Part shown: positions 25,857 through 34,175 of the stretch, piece after piece | Layout: every line of letters begins with the position of its first letter | How positions within the stretch are numbered: position 1 is the first letter of the stretch | NCBI GenBank assembly: GCA_019084245.1 | Contig: JAHRFE010000009.1 | Span: 62,001 to 126,000 of the forward strand | From: Hoeflea sp. | GTDB taxonomy: Bacteria; Pseudomonadota; Alphaproteobacteria; Rhizobiales; Rhizobiaceae | Length of the DNA stretch: 64,000 nt | Reading direction: 5' to 3' | Position numbers and translations under genes: made by a program | The notes under the pieces: generated by a model | Database searches by the model: none | Seen by the model: the letters and a program-made list of their open reading frames with translations, nothing else | Told to the model about the DNA's origin: nothing

Positions 25857-25881
25857 AAAAAACGGGCGGTGCAAGCCGCCC
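25857..25881 (-). terminator. Rho-independent terminator of znuA
   Basis: On the minus strand GGGCGG-CTTGCA-CCGCCC is followed by GTTTTTT, about 20 bases after the znuA stop. It is the clearest intrinsic terminator in the window. Confidence 0.85.
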
Positions 25882-25903
25882 GCACTGAAGATAAGTCAAT
25901 GGG

Positions 25904-26944
25904 TCAGCTGGCTTGCGACAGGCAGGTCTTGATCGAGGTTGCCATATTGCGGATGACCTCGAAATAGAGATCCGATCCGCCTTCGAGTTCAGCCCCAAGC
26001 GGATCTATGATTCCTGCCTTGGCCTGCGTACCCTCGATCACTGTAGACACCAGCTTCGGTTCGAATTGCGGCTCCGCAAACACGCAAGCGGCGCCCAGTT
26101 CCTGCACCCGCGCGCGGATCTCCGTGATGCGGGCAGCGCCTGGCATGACTTCCGGTGAGACCGTGATCGAGCCCGAGGCGGTGACGCCGAAGCGGTTCTC
26201 GAAATACTGGTAGGCGTCGTGGAAGACGATGAAGCCCTTGCCCTTGACCGGCTCGAGTTCGGCCGAGACTTCGGCGATCAGCGCGTCGAGCCTGGCCGTC
26301 ACCGCTTCCGCATTGGCCTCGTATTTGGCGGCATTGCCGGGATCGGCCTCGACCAGCGCCTCCTCGATCTCATGCACCATGGCCTTGGCGTTCACCGGAT
26401 CGAGCCAGACATGGGCGTCGAACGCGCCGTGGTCATGGCCTTCATGACCAGCCTCGGCTGTTTTTTCATGCGCGTGGTCATGCTCGGCTTCGGCTGTTTT
26501 TTCGTGCGCGTGGTCGTGCTTGGCTTCGGCTTCATGGGCGTGATCGTCATGACCTGCCTCATCGCCGTGATCATGCTTGTCGAAGGCACCGCCTTCGCGG
26601 AAGCCGAGCTTGACCAGATCATCGGCATCGATCAGCTCGATCGACTTGGCGTTGGCGCCGACGGTTTCGAGCGGCTTCTCCAGGAAGGCTTCCAGCTCGT
26701 GACCGACCCAGAACACGAGATTGGCCTGCTCCAGCATCTGCGCCTGCGATGGCTTGAGCGCGTAGGTGTGGGGCGAGCCCGCCCCTTCGACGATTAGTCC
26801 GGGTTCACCGACGCCCTCCATCACCGCCGCAACCAGCGAATGAATCGGCTTGATGGAAGCCACGACATTGACCTCGGCGCTGGCCGAAACGGCAGAGGAG
26901 GCAATAAGGGTGGAAGCGAGGAGTAAGCCCTTGAGGCGGTTCAT
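25904..26944 (-). CDS. znuA: Zinc ABC transporter substrate-binding protein ZnuA
   Basis: A 346-residue periplasmic zinc-binding protein. Signal peptide at residues 1-23 (A-S-S-A-V-S-A-S-A). Zinc ligands expected of the family are seen: H59 in S-P-H-T-Y and H178 in D-A-H-V-W-L-D-P. Between them is a histidine/aspartate-rich loop (124-172) containing a tandem unit H-D-H-A-H-E-K-T-A-E-A, which is characteristic of zinc rather than manganese binders. The ATG at 26944 has ggag eight bases before it. Divergent from znuC; own terminator downstream. Expected to be Zur-repressed. Confidence 0.95.
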   Translation of the reverse strand: MNRLKGLLLASTLIASSAVSASAEVNVVASIKPIHSLVAAVMEGVGEPGLIVEGAGSPHTYALKPSQAQMLEQANLVFWVGHELEAFLEKPLETVGANAKSIELIDADDLVKLGFREGGAFDKHDHGDEAGHDDHAHEAEAKHDHAHEKTAEAEHDHAHEKTAEAGHEGHDHGAFDAHVWLDPVNAKAMVHEIEEALVEADPGNAAKYEANAEAVTARLDALIAEVSAELEPVKGKGFIVFHDAYQYFENRFGVTASGSITVSPEVMPGAARITEIRARVQELGAACVFAEPQFEPKLVSTVIEGTQAKAGIIDPLGAELEGGSDLYFEVIRNMATSIKTCLSQAS

Positions 26945-26974
26945 GACGGTCTCCATATATAAAGAGTATGTGAC

Positions 26975-26987
26975 GTTATCTCATTAC
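26975..26987 (+). promoter_or_regulatory. Candidate Zur site, znuA side
   Basis: GTTATCTCATTAC in the 125-base divergent region between znuA and znuC; matches the motif at 25831. Confidence 0.5.
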
Positions 26988-26995
26988 AAGATTGC

Positions 26996-27008
26996 GTAAC
27001 TGTATAAC
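26996..27008 (-). promoter_or_regulatory. Candidate Zur site, znuC side
   Basis: On the minus strand reads GTTATACAGTTAC, the third copy of the motif, nine bases from the previous one and about 60 bases before znuC. Confidence 0.5.
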
Positions 27009-27069
27009 GTGTGCGATAAGGCGGCGCAACCCCCTTGTCACGATCCGCCGAAAGCCGTTCAGATCAGCC

Positions 27070-27897
27070 ATGCTGCACAAACCTGATTCTCTCGTCACGC
27101 TCGACACTGCCGGCATCCATCGCGCCGGCCGGTGGCTGGTGCGCGGCGTGAACCTTGCGATTGAGCCGGGCGAGATCGTCACCCTGATCGGCCCGAACGG
27201 GTCAGGAAAGTCGACGACCGCGAAGATGGCGCTGGGCATCCTCAAGCCGGATGAAGGCGCGGTTCAGCGCCGTGCCGACCTGAAGGTTTCCTATGTGCCG
27301 CAGAAGCTCGCGGTCGACTGGACGCTGCCGCTGACCGTCCGCCGCTTCATGCGGCTGACCGGCCATGTCAGTGTTCACGAGGCGGAGAGCGCCATGGCGT
27401 CCACCGGTGTCGCCCATCTGGCGGGCGCCGAGGTGCGGACGCTGTCGGGCGGCGAGTTCCAGCGGGTGATGCTGGCGCGCGCCGTCGCCCGCAAACCCGA
27501 TCTTCTGGTTCTCGACGAACCTGTCCAGGGCGTCGACTTTTCCGGCGAGATCGCGCTTTACGATCTGATCAAGCGGATCCGCGACGAGATGCATTGCGGC
27601 ATCCTGCTGATTTCCCATGATCTGCATGTGGTGATGGCGGCGACCGACCGGGTGATCTGTCTCAACGGCCATGTCTGCTGCTCGGGCACGCCGACCGTGG
27701 TCGCCTCGAGCGCCGAGTACAAAGCGCTGTTCGGCGCCCGCGCCGCGTCCACGCTCGCGGTCTACGAACATCACCACGACCACACGCATCTGCCCGACGG
27801 GCGCGTCGAGCATGGTGACGGGACCATAACCGATCATTGCCATCCCGAGGACGGTCATCACCATCACCACGGCAGCGAGGGCAAGTCCGATGCTTGA
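27070..27897 (+). CDS. znuC: Zinc ABC transporter ATP-binding protein ZnuC
   Basis: A 275-residue ATPase with Walker A G-P-N-G-S-G-K-S-T, signature L-S-G-G-E-F-Q-R, Walker B L-L-V-L-D-E-P and the switch histidine I-S-H-D-L-H. The C-terminal tail (about the last 45 residues) is rich in histidine (E-H-H-H-D-H-T-H and H-H-H-H-H-G), a feature of zinc-handling ZnuC proteins. The ATG at 27070 lacks a strong ribosome site but fits family length. It overlaps znuB by eight bases. Confidence 0.94.
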   Translation: MLHKPDSLVTLDTAGIHRAGRWLVRGVNLAIEPGEIVTLIGPNGSGKSTTAKMALGILKPDEGAVQRRADLKVSYVPQKLAVDWTLPLTVRRFMRLTGHVSVHEAESAMASTGVAHLAGAEVRTLSGGEFQRVMLARAVARKPDLLVLDEPVQGVDFSGEIALYDLIKRIRDEMHCGILLISHDLHVVMAATDRVICLNGHVCCSGTPTVVASSAEYKALFGARAASTLAVYEHHHDHTHLPDGRVEHGDGTITDHCHPEDGHHHHHGSEGKSDA

Positions 27898-28741
27898 CGA
27901 CTTCTTCACCCGCGCCATCCTGGCAGGCATCGGCGTGGCGCTGGTGGCAGGACCGCTGGGTTGCTTCATCGTCTGGCGCAGGCTCGCCTATTTCGGCGAT
28001 ACTCTGTCGCACGCCGCCCTACTCGGCGTGGCGCTGGCCTTCCTGTTCGAGATCAACATCACACTGGCCGTCTTCGGCGTCTCGGCCTGCGTCTCCATCG
28101 CGCTGCTGCTGCTTCAGAAGCAGGGCACGCTGTCATCCGACGCCCTGCTGGGCCTGCTCGCGCATTCCGCCCTCGCCCTGGGCCTCGTTGCGCTCGCCTT
28201 CATGACCTGGATCCGCATGGACTTGATGGGTTTCCTGTTCGGCGACATCCTTGCGGTGTCGAGAATGGACATCGCCATCATCTGGATGGGCGGCATCGTG
28301 GTGCTCGCTGTCCTCGCCATCATCTGGCGGCCGCTGTTTGCCGCCACCATCAACCGCGAACTCGCCGAAGCCGAAGGCATGAATCCGGAACGGGTCAACA
28401 TCATCTTCATGCTGCTGATGGCCGCAGTGATCGCGATTTCCATGAAGATCGTCGGCGTACTGCTGATCACCGCGATGCTGATCATCCCCGCGGCGACCGC
28501 GCGCCGGTTCTCCTCGGGCCCCGAGCAGATGGCGCTGATGGCAGCGATCATCGGCGCGGCAGCGGTGGTGGGCGGCCTGTTCGGCTCGCTGGAATGGGAC
28601 ACCCCGGCCGGCCCCAGCATCGTGGTGGCGGCCCTCATCCTCTTCATCCTGTCCCTGATGCCCGTCTTCTCCCGCCCTTCGCCGAAGCCTGGCGAGATGG
28701 CACCGCAGGCGAGCGAACCCCAGAAAGGAACCCGGCCATGA
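27890..28741 (+). CDS. znuB: Zinc ABC transporter permease ZnuB
   Basis: A 283-residue inner-membrane protein of the ABC-3 family with about eight hydrophobic segments and the family motifs F-I-V-W-R-R-L-A-Y-F-G-D-T-L-S-H-A near residue 25 and E-A-E-G-M in the middle. Overlaps znuC by eight bases and zur by four. Imports zinc with ZnuA and ZnuC. Confidence 0.95.
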   Translation: MLDDFFTRAILAGIGVALVAGPLGCFIVWRRLAYFGDTLSHAALLGVALAFLFEINITLAVFGVSACVSIALLLLQKQGTLSSDALLGLLAHSALALGLVALAFMTWIRMDLMGFLFGDILAVSRMDIAIIWMGGIVVLAVLAIIWRPLFAATINRELAEAEGMNPERVNIIFMLLMAAVIAISMKIVGVLLITAMLIIPAATARRFSSGPEQMALMAAIIGAAAVVGGLFGSLEWDTPAGPSIVVAALILFILSLMPVFSRPSPKPGEMAPQASEPQKGTRP

Positions 28742-29148
28742 ACGAGCATGTTCACGAAACAGCGGACCTGACCAAAAACCAGACCCTGGTGATGGGCGCT
28801 CTGACACGCTCGAAAGGGCCACTGAGCGCCTACACCATTCTCGACCAGCTGCGCGACAACGGGTTCCGCGCGCCGCTCCAGGTCTACCGCGCGCTCGACA
28901 AGCTGGTGGAATTCGGCCTGGTGCACCGGCTCGAAAGCCTCAATGCCTTCGTCGCCTGCCGCCATCCGGGCTGCGACGGGGACGACACCATCGCCTTCAT
29001 GATCTGCGAGCGGTGCGGACAGGTCAACGAGATCACCGACACCGCGCTTGCGATGCGGCTGAAGCAACTGGCGGGCGAGGCCAGCTTTGCGCTCAAGAAA
29101 ACGACCATCGAGCTGCGCGGCATCTGCCGCACGTGCCAGGTGGCGTGA
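28738..29148 (+). CDS. zur: Zinc uptake regulator Zur (Fur family)
   Basis: A 136-residue Fur-family repressor: winged helix in residues about 10-70 (Y-R-A-L-D-K-L as recognition helix), and four structural-zinc cysteines as C90-x-x-C93 and C130-x-x-C133. Start ATG overlaps the znuB stop (ATGA), so Zur is produced from the operon it should repress. Lack of Fur-type iron ligands and the znu context make Zur the right subgroup. Long readings from inside znuB are shadows. Confidence 0.93.
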   Translation: MNEHVHETADLTKNQTLVMGALTRSKGPLSAYTILDQLRDNGFRAPLQVYRALDKLVEFGLVHRLESLNAFVACRHPGCDGDDTIAFMICERCGQVNEITDTALAMRLKQLAGEASFALKKTTIELRGICRTCQVA

Positions 29149-29152
29149 CGCC

Positions 29153-29284
29153 ATGGCCTTGCCCGAGCGGATCCCGATTTTCTCCCTGAGCGGTTTCCTC
29201 GGCTCGGGCAAGTCGACGCTGCCCAAAAAACTTCTGGCGGTTCCCCTCTCCAGCGCTGCTTTTTCTCACAAGAAACAGGAATAG
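29153..29284 (+). pseudogene. Truncated CobW/COG0523 GTPase gene
   Basis: Four bases after zur an ATG opens 43 codons. The first about 28 residues are the N-terminus of a CobW-type GTPase, with the P-loop G-F-L-G-S-G-K-S-T, but after about position 29240 the sequence no longer resembles the family and stops. In many relatives a full zinc-type GTPase gene follows zur, so this is a deletion remnant. The P-loop differs from that of the intact protein at 23590 (G-S-G-K-S against G-A-G-K-T), so it is not a recent partial copy of that gene. Confidence 0.8.
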
Positions 29285-29293
29285 TCATAAAAC

Positions 29294-29342
29294 ATGCATG
29301 TCGCGCTCAAATGGATTCATTTGGGCGATAACGAACATGCAT
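29294..29342. repeat. Imperfect inverted repeat at the broken GTPase junction
   Basis: Outer arms ATGCATGT (29294-29301) and ACATGCAT (29335-29342) are perfect, and inner arms CAAATG (29308-29313) and CATTTG (29318-29323) pair around a four-base loop. It lies between the truncated GTPase and the 3' end of the aminotransferase gene. It could be a small mobile-element scar or a bidirectional terminator; no T run is seen. Confidence 0.55.
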
Positions 29343-29358
29343 TAATTCAAAGCTCAAA

Positions 29359-30534
29359 TCAGCGAGAGCAAGACGTGAACCGACTACAGAGCTGGTGAAT
29401 GGTAGCTACATCGGCATTGGCGAAGGCGATGCGCAGGTAGCGGTCCAGGCCTTTGCCGAAGAACGAGCCGGGAATGGTGATGACGCCCGCCTGGCGCGCC
29501 AGAATGTGGGCGGCGTCATGGGCGCTGAGTTCGACAAAGGGATGGCGGACAAAGGCGAAATAGGCGCCGAGCGCCGAAATCTCCCATTCCGGGAGATCAC
29601 GCATCGCTTCGGTCAGCGCCTTGGCGCGGGCGGATATTTCCAGCGTATTGGCGCGGCGCCAGTCACCGAGCGCCGGAATGGCTTTGGCAAGGGCTGCCTG
29701 CGGCGGTCGCGGCGCGCAGATCTGCAGATTGTCCATCACCTTGGCGATCTGGGTGACGACCATTTCGCCAGCGGTGACCGCGCCGACGCGATGGCCGGGA
29801 ATGCAGAAGGATTTGGAGAAGCTGTAAAGCCCGATGAGATTGTCCTGCCAGCCCGGAACGGAAAACAGGCCGTGCGGCGAACCTGTATCGAGCGGCAGGA
29901 AGTCGCGATAAGTCTCGTCGACGATCAGCCAGACGCCATGCTTGCGGCAGAGGTCGAACAGCGCGCCCAACAGTCCCTTGGGATAGGTGGCGCCGGTGGG
30001 ATTGTTGGGGGTGACAATCGCCAGCGCGCGGACGCCGTCACCGATCATCGCCTCGACAGCCTCGGGCGTCGGCAGGAAGCCGTCCTTCGCATGGCATTCG
30101 ACATAGCCGACTTTGACACCCGAAATGGCCAGCGTGGTCTCATGGTTGAAATAGCACGGGTTGGTGAGAAGCACCGTGTCGCCGGGGCCGGCGACCGTCA
30201 TCATCGTCGCCATGAAGGCCTGGTTGCAGCCCGAGGTGATGTGGATATTGGCCGGCTTGACCTCCGCGGCATAGAGGGCGCTGGCCCACCCGGCATAGGC
30301 GGCGCGCAGTACCGGCTCGCCCTCGATATCGCCATAGCCGGCCATCCCGGGCGAGCTCGCCGCCTGACCGAGCCAGGCGAGCATGTCGGGGTGCGGCGGA
30401 TAGCCGGGGACTGCCTGCGACAGATCGATCAGCGGGCCGAGATGGCCGTCATAATCGCGTTTCCAGGCCTGCACCTCGGGAATCGGCGGTGCGGCAAGGG
30501 TCTGGACAAGCGGATTGAATCGGGCGGTCGGCAT
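29359..30534 (-). CDS. PLP-dependent aminotransferase (class I/II)
   Basis: A 391-residue fold-type I aminotransferase. The PLP lysine is in Y-S-F-S-K-S-F (near residue 238), with T-P-N-N-P-T-G and D-E-T-Y-R-D blocks and a C-terminal arginine in L-R-I-A-F-A. The class covers aspartate, aromatic and branched substrates, and the specificity cannot be read from the sequence. A LysR gene lies 32 bases upstream on the same strand, so the two may be cotranscribed. The divergent agmatinase operon suggests a role with amino acids released from guanidino compounds (weak inference). Confidence 0.85.
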   Translation of the reverse strand: MPTARFNPLVQTLAAPPIPEVQAWKRDYDGHLGPLIDLSQAVPGYPPHPDMLAWLGQAASSPGMAGYGDIEGEPVLRAAYAGWASALYAAEVKPANIHITSGCNQAFMATMMTVAGPGDTVLLTNPCYFNHETTLAISGVKVGYVECHAKDGFLPTPEAVEAMIGDGVRALAIVTPNNPTGATYPKGLLGALFDLCRKHGVWLIVDETYRDFLPLDTGSPHGLFSVPGWQDNLIGLYSFSKSFCIPGHRVGAVTAGEMVVTQIAKVMDNLQICAPRPPQAALAKAIPALGDWRRANTLEISARAKALTEAMRDLPEWEISALGAYFAFVRHPFVELSAHDAAHILARQAGVITIPGSFFGKGLDRYLRIAFANADVATIHQLCSRFTSCSR

Positions 30535-30566
30535 GAGGCGCTCTCTCGGTCTATGGTCAAAATCAG

Positions 30567-31559
30567 TCAGGCGGCGGTCACAGGGCGTCTTCCGCCCCCG
30601 CCGGATCGGGGCGGCTGGGCCTGTTGCGCCCGGCGGATGGTCCGGCGTGCGGCAATCAGCGGCTCGGCCCTGGCGTCCTCTTCCTCGATACTCGAAAACA
30701 GCCAGTCCATGAAGGCGTCAACAACCGGCGTCGAGCGCAGATCGTTGCTGCAGGCGACATAGAAGGCGTCGACGGCGGGAACGGCAAGCTTGAACGGCAC
30801 GATCACCTGTCCCCGGGTCAGGAGGCTCGCTGCCGTCAGGGTGTCGCCGAGCGCGATGCCGTGACCGAGCAGGGCCGCCTCGATCGCCAGCCGGGCATCG
30901 GAGAAATGATGCTGCCGCACACCCGATATGCCGTGCACATCGGCCGCCGTGAGCCATATATGCCATTCATGGCCGTCGTCGCCGTGCAGGATGGTGTGTT
31001 CGGCCAGATCGCGGGCGGTTCGGATCGGCCGGTTGTTGATCAGCGACGGGCTGGCGATCGGGAACAGGTCGAGATGCGACCACAGCTTGAGCCAGCAGTC
31101 GGTCCAGCTGCCGTCGCCATAAAGAATGGCGATATCGACATCGGGCGAATGGATCAGCGCCGGATCATTGGCGGCGGCGAGCGTCAGCCGGATTTCCGGA
31201 TAACGCGCAGTGAAGCTCGCAAGTCGCGGCATCAGCCACAGCGACAGCAGCGCCGACACGCAGGTGATCGACAGCGATCCGGATTTCGCCGGCCGGGTCA
31301 TACGGGCGGTGGCGGCGGCGATTTCCTCGAAGGCCGATGTCACCGAAGGTAACAGGTCTGCGCCATGCTCGGTCAATGTCAGGCGCTGGCCCGTGCGGTT
31401 GAAAAGCCTGACTTTCAGTGAGGCTTCCAGCGCCTTGATCTGATGGCTGATGGCGCCGTGGGTCACGCAAAGTTCCTGTGCAGCCTTGGTCAAGGAACGG
31501 TTTCGCGCGGTCGCCTCGAAGGCGCGCAAAGGGTTGAGCGGTGGCAGACGCTGGGTCAC
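30567..31559 (-). CDS. LysR-family regulator (GcvA-like)
   Basis: A 330-residue LysR protein. N-terminal motif P-P-L-N-P-L-R-A-F-E-A-T-A-R and H-G-A-I-S-H-Q-I-K-A-L-E identify the GcvA/AmpR-like branch. The C-terminal about 30 residues are a proline- and glycine-rich tail beyond the normal LysR length. Start is GTG (31557-31559) with agga nine bases before. It is divergent from the agmatinase gene at 31700, with 140 bases between them, and likely controls that operon and/or the aminotransferase. Confidence 0.9.
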   Translation of the reverse strand: MTQRLPPLNPLRAFEATARNRSLTKAAQELCVTHGAISHQIKALEASLKVRLFNRTGQRLTLTEHGADLLPSVTSAFEEIAAATARMTRPAKSGSLSITCVSALLSLWLMPRLASFTARYPEIRLTLAAANDPALIHSPDVDIAILYGDGSWTDCWLKLWSHLDLFPIASPSLINNRPIRTARDLAEHTILHGDDGHEWHIWLTAADVHGISGVRQHHFSDARLAIEAALLGHGIALGDTLTAASLLTRGQVIVPFKLAVPAVDAFYVACSNDLRSTPVVDAFMDWLFSSIEEEDARAEPLIAARRTIRRAQQAQPPRSGGGGRRPVTAA

Positions 31560-31699
31560 AAGGCGGAATCCTGATGTGAGTTTTTCTCACATAAATGACA
31601 CTAACAATATCAATTGCTTTCCTTTCTCCGCTTTGCAACATTTTATTGACCAGCCGCGGCAAAAAAGCGGAATCGCGACTTTCGAGGGATGGCAGTCAG

Positions 31700-32761
31700 A
31701 TGGAATGGAACAAGACAAAGCTCGACGAGCTCAAGGACAAATATGGCGAAAGCCATGGCGGCGAATTGTTCAACCCGAAGTTCCGCCGCGTCGCCGACAA
31801 GATCTTCACCGAGAGCGGCACACGGCTGGCGCCCTATTCCGGCATCCCGACCTTCCTGACGGCACCCTATGTCGAGATCGACAATGATAAGCCGGATTTC
31901 GGCGATCTGCAGGTGGCTATCATCGGCATGCCGATGGATCTGGGCGTCACCAACCGCAACGGCTCCCGTTTCGGCCCCCGCGCGCTTCGCACCATCGAGC
32001 GGATCGGTCCCTACAACCATGTGCTCGATTGCGCGCCCGTACACGAACTGCGCGTCGCCGATATTGGCGATGTCAGCTTCCGCAGCCGCTATCGGCTTGA
32101 ACTCTGCCACGAGGACATCGAACGCCGCCTCCATCAGATTGTCGATGCCGGAGTGCTTCCGCTTTCTGTCGGCGGAGACCATTCGATCAGTCACCCGGTC
32201 CTGAAAGCCGTTGGCAAGAAGCACCCGGTCGGCATGATCCACATCGACGCTCACTGCGACACCGGTGGCGCCTTCGACATGACCAAGTTCCACCATGGCG
32301 GCCCGTTCCGAAATGCGGTGCTTGACGGCGTTCTCGATCCAACGCGGACAATCCAGATCGGCATCCGTGGACCGGCCGAGTATCTGTGGGAGTTCTCCTA
32401 TGAGTCGGGCATGGCTGTCATTCATGCCGAGGAGGTCACCGGTATGGGCATGCCAGCCATTATTGCGCGGGCCAAGGAGATCATCGGAGACGGGCCGACC
32501 TATCTCTCGTTCGACATCGACAGTCTCGATCCTGCCTTCGCTCCGGGCACAGGCACGCCGGAGGTCGGCGGGCTGACCACACGCGAAGTGCTGGAACTGA
32601 TCCGCGGACTCAAGGGCATGAACATTGTTGGTGGCGACGTGGTCGAAGTGGCGCCGCAATATGATTCCACCACAAACACGGCGCACGCCGGTGCGCAGGT
32701 GCTGTTCGAGATCCTCAGCCTGATGGTTTTCAGCCCGGCCATCACCGGCAGACTAGCCTGA
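31700..32761 (+). CDS. speB: Agmatinase-family ureohydrolase
   Basis: A 353-residue ureohydrolase with the binuclear manganese ligands in G-G-D-H-S (H161), D-A-H-C-D (183-187) and S-F-D-I-D-S-L-D-P near residue 275. Compared with ordinary agmatinase it has an N-terminal extension of about 60 residues. The family includes agmatinase, guanidinobutyrase and guanidinopropionase, all releasing urea. An amidase of the DavA kind and a polyamine-type importer follow in the same orientation, so 4-guanidinobutyrate or a similar guanidino acid is a good candidate substrate (inference). The ATG at 31700 is used because family homology begins just after it. Confidence 0.85.
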   Translation: MEWNKTKLDELKDKYGESHGGELFNPKFRRVADKIFTESGTRLAPYSGIPTFLTAPYVEIDNDKPDFGDLQVAIIGMPMDLGVTNRNGSRFGPRALRTIERIGPYNHVLDCAPVHELRVADIGDVSFRSRYRLELCHEDIERRLHQIVDAGVLPLSVGGDHSISHPVLKAVGKKHPVGMIHIDAHCDTGGAFDMTKFHHGGPFRNAVLDGVLDPTRTIQIGIRGPAEYLWEFSYESGMAVIHAEEVTGMGMPAIIARAKEIIGDGPTYLSFDIDSLDPAFAPGTGTPEVGGLTTREVLELIRGLKGMNIVGGDVVEVAPQYDSTTNTAHAGAQVLFEILSLMVFSPAITGRLA

Positions 32762-32982
32762 GACCATGCCGGGACCCCGTGAACGGGCTGGGATGGAAAC
32801 CATGGCACACGCCCTATTTCAAGGGCGGTGTGCCGACGCCAAATGAGACGGCGTCCGCCGCTTCCCGCCGGTGCGTCTTGCCGGGAGAAGGAGGCGGCGC
32901 CGGACCATTCATTGAGGCAGAGAACCTCAATCAGGACAGCAAGGGAACACCGGTCAATGACCGGCCAACAAAGGAGACGACA
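32762..32982 (+). other. Hairpin-rich leader before the polyamine-type binding-protein gene
   Basis: This 221-base gap has at least four strong inverted repeats: GGCACACGCCC (32804-32814) with GGGCGGTGTGCC (32823-32834), GACGCC (32835-32840) with GGCGTC (32850-32855), ATTGAGG with CCTCAAT around 32910-32930, and CCGGTCA-A-TGACCGG (32950-32964), 18 bases before the ATG. It does not match a riboswitch class I can name. It could be a structured 5' leader or an intercistronic processing region. Confidence 0.45.
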
Positions 32983-34071
32983 ATGCGAAAGATTCTCAAC
33001 TCATCCATCAGCCGTCGGGCAGTCCTCGGCGGCGCGGTTGCCACCATCGGGGCGCTCTCGATGCCGTCGATACTCAGGGCCCAGGACCGCTCGATCAAGG
33101 TCGGCGTTTATGGCGGCTACTTCAAGGATTCGTTCGACAAGAACATCTTTCCGGACTTTACCGCCGCCAGCGGCATTGCGGTGGAATCGGTGGCCGAGCC
33201 GACGGGCGAGGCCTGGCTGGTGCAGCTCGAACAGGCTGCCAAGGCCGGTGTCGCGCCCGCCGATGTCTCGATGATGTCGCAAGTTGCCATGCTCAAGGGT
33301 CAGTCGACCGATCTGTGGGCGCCTATCGATACCTCGAAGATCAAGAACTATGACGGTCTGCTCGAGCAGTTCGTCAACGAGTACCCCGATGGCCGCGTTG
33401 CCGGCATCGGCGCGGTCGCCTGGTATATCACGCTGGTCACCAACACCGATTCTTATCCGGAAGCGCCCGACAGCTGGGCAGCACTCTGGGATCCGGCCAA
33501 TGCCGACAAGCTCGGTTTGCTGGCACTGGTGTCCAACTCCTTCCTGCTGGAAGTGACCGCCAAAACCTTCATGGGCGGCACGAATGCACTCGACACGGAG
33601 GAGGGCATCAACAAGGCCTTCGAAAAACTGGCCGAGGTCAAGCCCAATGTCCGTCTCTGGTACCGCGATGAGGCGCAGTTCGAACAGGCGCTGAAATCCG
33701 GCGAAATCCCGATGGGCCAGTATTACCACGACGTCACCGGGCTCGCCGCCGCCGATGGCCATCCGGTCCGCTCCACGTTCCCCAAGGAAGGCGGCATTCA
33801 GGATTCGGGCTGCTGGGCGCTGTCACGCGCTTCCGACAAGGTCGAGGAGGCGCATGTGTTCATCGACTACATGAGCCAACCGGAAATCCAGGCGACACTG
33901 TCGCGCAAGGTCGGCACCGCGCCGACACTGAAGCGTGATCTTCTCGATCTGACACCGGAAGAGTTCGCCAGCGTGTCGTCGGACATAGAGCCGATCATCC
34001 CGCGCTACGACCTCTACCAGACCAAGTCGGACTGGCTGAACCAGAAATGGACGGAACTGATCGTCGGCTGA
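32983..34071 (+). CDS. Spermidine/putrescine-type ABC substrate-binding protein
   Basis: A 362-residue secreted protein with a twin-arginine signal (S-R-R-A-V-L-G-G, residues 10-17, hydrophobic core to about 33). The mature part is a two-lobed PotD-like family 1 binding protein. Family members bind polyamines, 4-aminobutyrate or similar cations. The ATG at 32983 is preceded by aaggag. A group of hairpins follows the gene (34074-34156) before the ATPase. In this operon the ligand could be a guanidino compound. Confidence 0.88.
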   Translation: MRKILNSSISRRAVLGGAVATIGALSMPSILRAQDRSIKVGVYGGYFKDSFDKNIFPDFTAASGIAVESVAEPTGEAWLVQLEQAAKAGVAPADVSMMSQVAMLKGQSTDLWAPIDTSKIKNYDGLLEQFVNEYPDGRVAGIGAVAWYITLVTNTDSYPEAPDSWAALWDPANADKLGLLALVSNSFLLEVTAKTFMGGTNALDTEEGINKAFEKLAEVKPNVRLWYRDEAQFEQALKSGEIPMGQYYHDVTGLAAADGHPVRSTFPKEGGIQDSGCWALSRASDKVEEAHVFIDYMSQPEIQATLSRKVGTAPTLKRDLLDLTPEEFASVSSDIEPIIPRYDLYQTKSDWLNQKWTELIVG

Positions 34072-34112
34072 GGCCCGGTTGCGTCCCGAACCGGGACGTG
34101 ATTGCCTGAATG

Positions 34113-34139
34113 GGGAGGGGCAGGTTCGCCGCCCCTCCC
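34113..34139 (+). other. Intercistronic hairpin after the binding-protein gene
   Basis: Perfect 9-base-pair repeat GGGAGGGGC / GCCCCTCCC. Two smaller ones flank it: CCCGGTT (34074-34080) with AACCGGG (34089-34095), and CCCCGG-CCAA-CCGGGG near 34143-34158. No T run, so probably an mRNA stability or partial-termination element between the binding protein and the membrane complex. Confidence 0.65.
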
Positions 34140-34175
34140 GGACCCCGGCCAACCGGGGCAGAGAGTGGGAACACG

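Noticed and set aside
26392-26550. Short tandem repeats that could suggest a CRISPR or satellite
   Set aside because: They encode the H-D-H-A-H-E-K units of the ZnuA zinc loop in frame; there are no spacers or cas genes.
26219-26797. Plus-strand frame with hydrophobic repeats opposite znuA
   Set aside because: The repeats mirror the histidine-rich tandem repeat of ZnuA on the other strand; no independent coding evidence.
32762-32982. Guanidine-type riboswitch
   Set aside because: The gene context fits, but I could not find the conserved loop sequences of the guanidine classes in the hairpins.
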